A stretch of DNA of 41,337 nt. It comes from Acidobacteriota bacterium. Lineage in GTDB: Bacteria; Acidobacteriota; Vicinamibacteria; Vicinamibacterales; 2-12-FULL-66-21. The DNA lies in contig QHWT01000062.1 in the NCBI GenBank assembly GCA_003222675.1, forward strand, positions 65,447 through 106,783. The letters run 5' to 3'. A program made the translations under genes and the position numbers. The stretch's first letter is position 1; every line of letters starts with the position of its first letter. Of this stretch, positions 41,026-41,337 are shown piece by piece. The notes under the pieces were generated by a model. That model made no database searches, was not told the DNA's origin, and saw only the letters and a list, made by a program, of their open reading frames with translations.

Positions 41026-41337
41026 TCGGCTTTCTGTTGTGCGGCGGCGTCTCGGCGAGCGCTTCCTGCCGGAGCGCAGCGGCGCCGAGCAACCCGCCCA
41101 TGCCCATCGATTCGACGGCGGTGCTCGGCACGAGCATCAGCGCTCCCTTTTCCTTCAGCCCTTCATACAGCATGTTCATCGCGCGCAGGTGAAGCGCCGT
41201 CGGATTGTCGCGATACGACTCCGAGGCCTTGTTGAACAGGTGCGCGATCTCGACCTCCGCCTGGCCCAGGATGATGCGCGCCTGTTTCTCGCGCGCCGCC
41301 TGCGCTTCACGCGACATCGCATCCTGCAGCGACTCCG
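41018..41337 (-). CDS. SPFH/band 7 (stomatin-like) protein, N-terminus cut by window edge
   Basis: C-terminal part of a membrane-microdomain protein of the slipin/stomatin type. ESLQDAMSREAQAAREKQARIILGQAEVEIA is the conserved helical end of the SPFH domain (PxxLQ-AM-R-A-A-RE pattern). Next come NPTALHLRAMNMLYEGLKEKGALMLVPSTAVESMGMGG and a short basic tail ending at TAA 41020-41018. The frame is open to the window edge, so the start and membrane anchor are outside. An ATG at 41317 is internal. Confidence 0.85.
   Translation of the reverse strand, partial: ESLQDAMSREAQAAREKQARIILGQAEVEIAHLFNKASESYRDNPTALHLRAMNMLYEGLKEKGALMLVPSTAVESMGMGGLLGAAALRQEALAETPPHNRKPTT

Overview
The window is about 41 kb of GC-rich DNA around the chromosomal replication origin of a Gram-negative bacterium. 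Gram-negative status rests on an O-antigen type ABC exporter (wzm/wzt), a heptose adenylyltransferase, and a long YidC with a periplasmic domain. The split b'/b F0 stator genes, the gene order and the style of the intergenic repeats suggest Acidobacteriota, probably Vicinamibacteria. That placement is inference, not a database result.

Layout. Minus strand from the left edge to about 22.5 kb: mfd (cut by the edge), rfaE2-like heptose adenylyltransferase, wzt, wzm, a PP2C phosphatase, the F1 and stator ATP synthase genes atpC-D-G-A-H-F-X (listed from low to high coordinate; transcription runs the other way), selD, parB, parA, a parS site, rsmG, mnmG, mnmE, jag/khpB, yidC, yidD, rnpA and rpmH. 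Plus strand from 22.8 kb: dnaA, dnaN, gyrB, gyrA. DnaA-box-like clusters lie on both sides of dnaA, with an AT-rich tract and a dnaN promoter before dnaN, so this is a bipartite oriC. Most genes point away from it. To the right follow a lower-GC cassette (DNA methyltransferase plus a small ribbon-helix-helix-like gene, minus strand), pcrA/uvrD (minus), a small plus-strand gene and a convergent four-helix-bundle gene, then leucine biosynthesis: leuC, leuD (+), a LysR regulator (-), leuA, leuB (+). A band-7/SPFH gene is cut by the right edge.

Main observations. (1) selD is itself a selenoprotein gene: the usual SelD active-site Cys is an in-frame TGA, followed at the right distance by a hairpin fitting a bacterial SECIS element. 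(2) Nearly every larger gene gap, always in a 5' leader, holds a 'stuttering' array of 7-9 bp words. Each locus has its own word, and many have a reverse-complement arm (7-14 bp perfect matches). In wzt such an array is translated as the N-terminus. (3) mnmE, gyrB and leuC each lack a short conserved block (about 29, 50 and 40-46 nt) with a frame change at the gap. The missing residues are in no frame. In gyrB the loss removes the catalytic Toprim motif, so sequence or assembly error is the first explanation. (4) A 111-bp element with 11-bp perfect terminal inverted repeats sits inside the atp operon.

The genes serve chromosome replication and segregation (dnaA, dnaN, gyrAB, parABS), tRNA and rRNA modification (mnmEG, rsmG), membrane insertion (yidC, yidD), energy conversion (atp), surface polysaccharide export (wzm/wzt/rfaE2), repair (mfd, pcrA) and leucine synthesis. 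No tRNA, rRNA, CRISPR array, prophage or IS transposase was seen.
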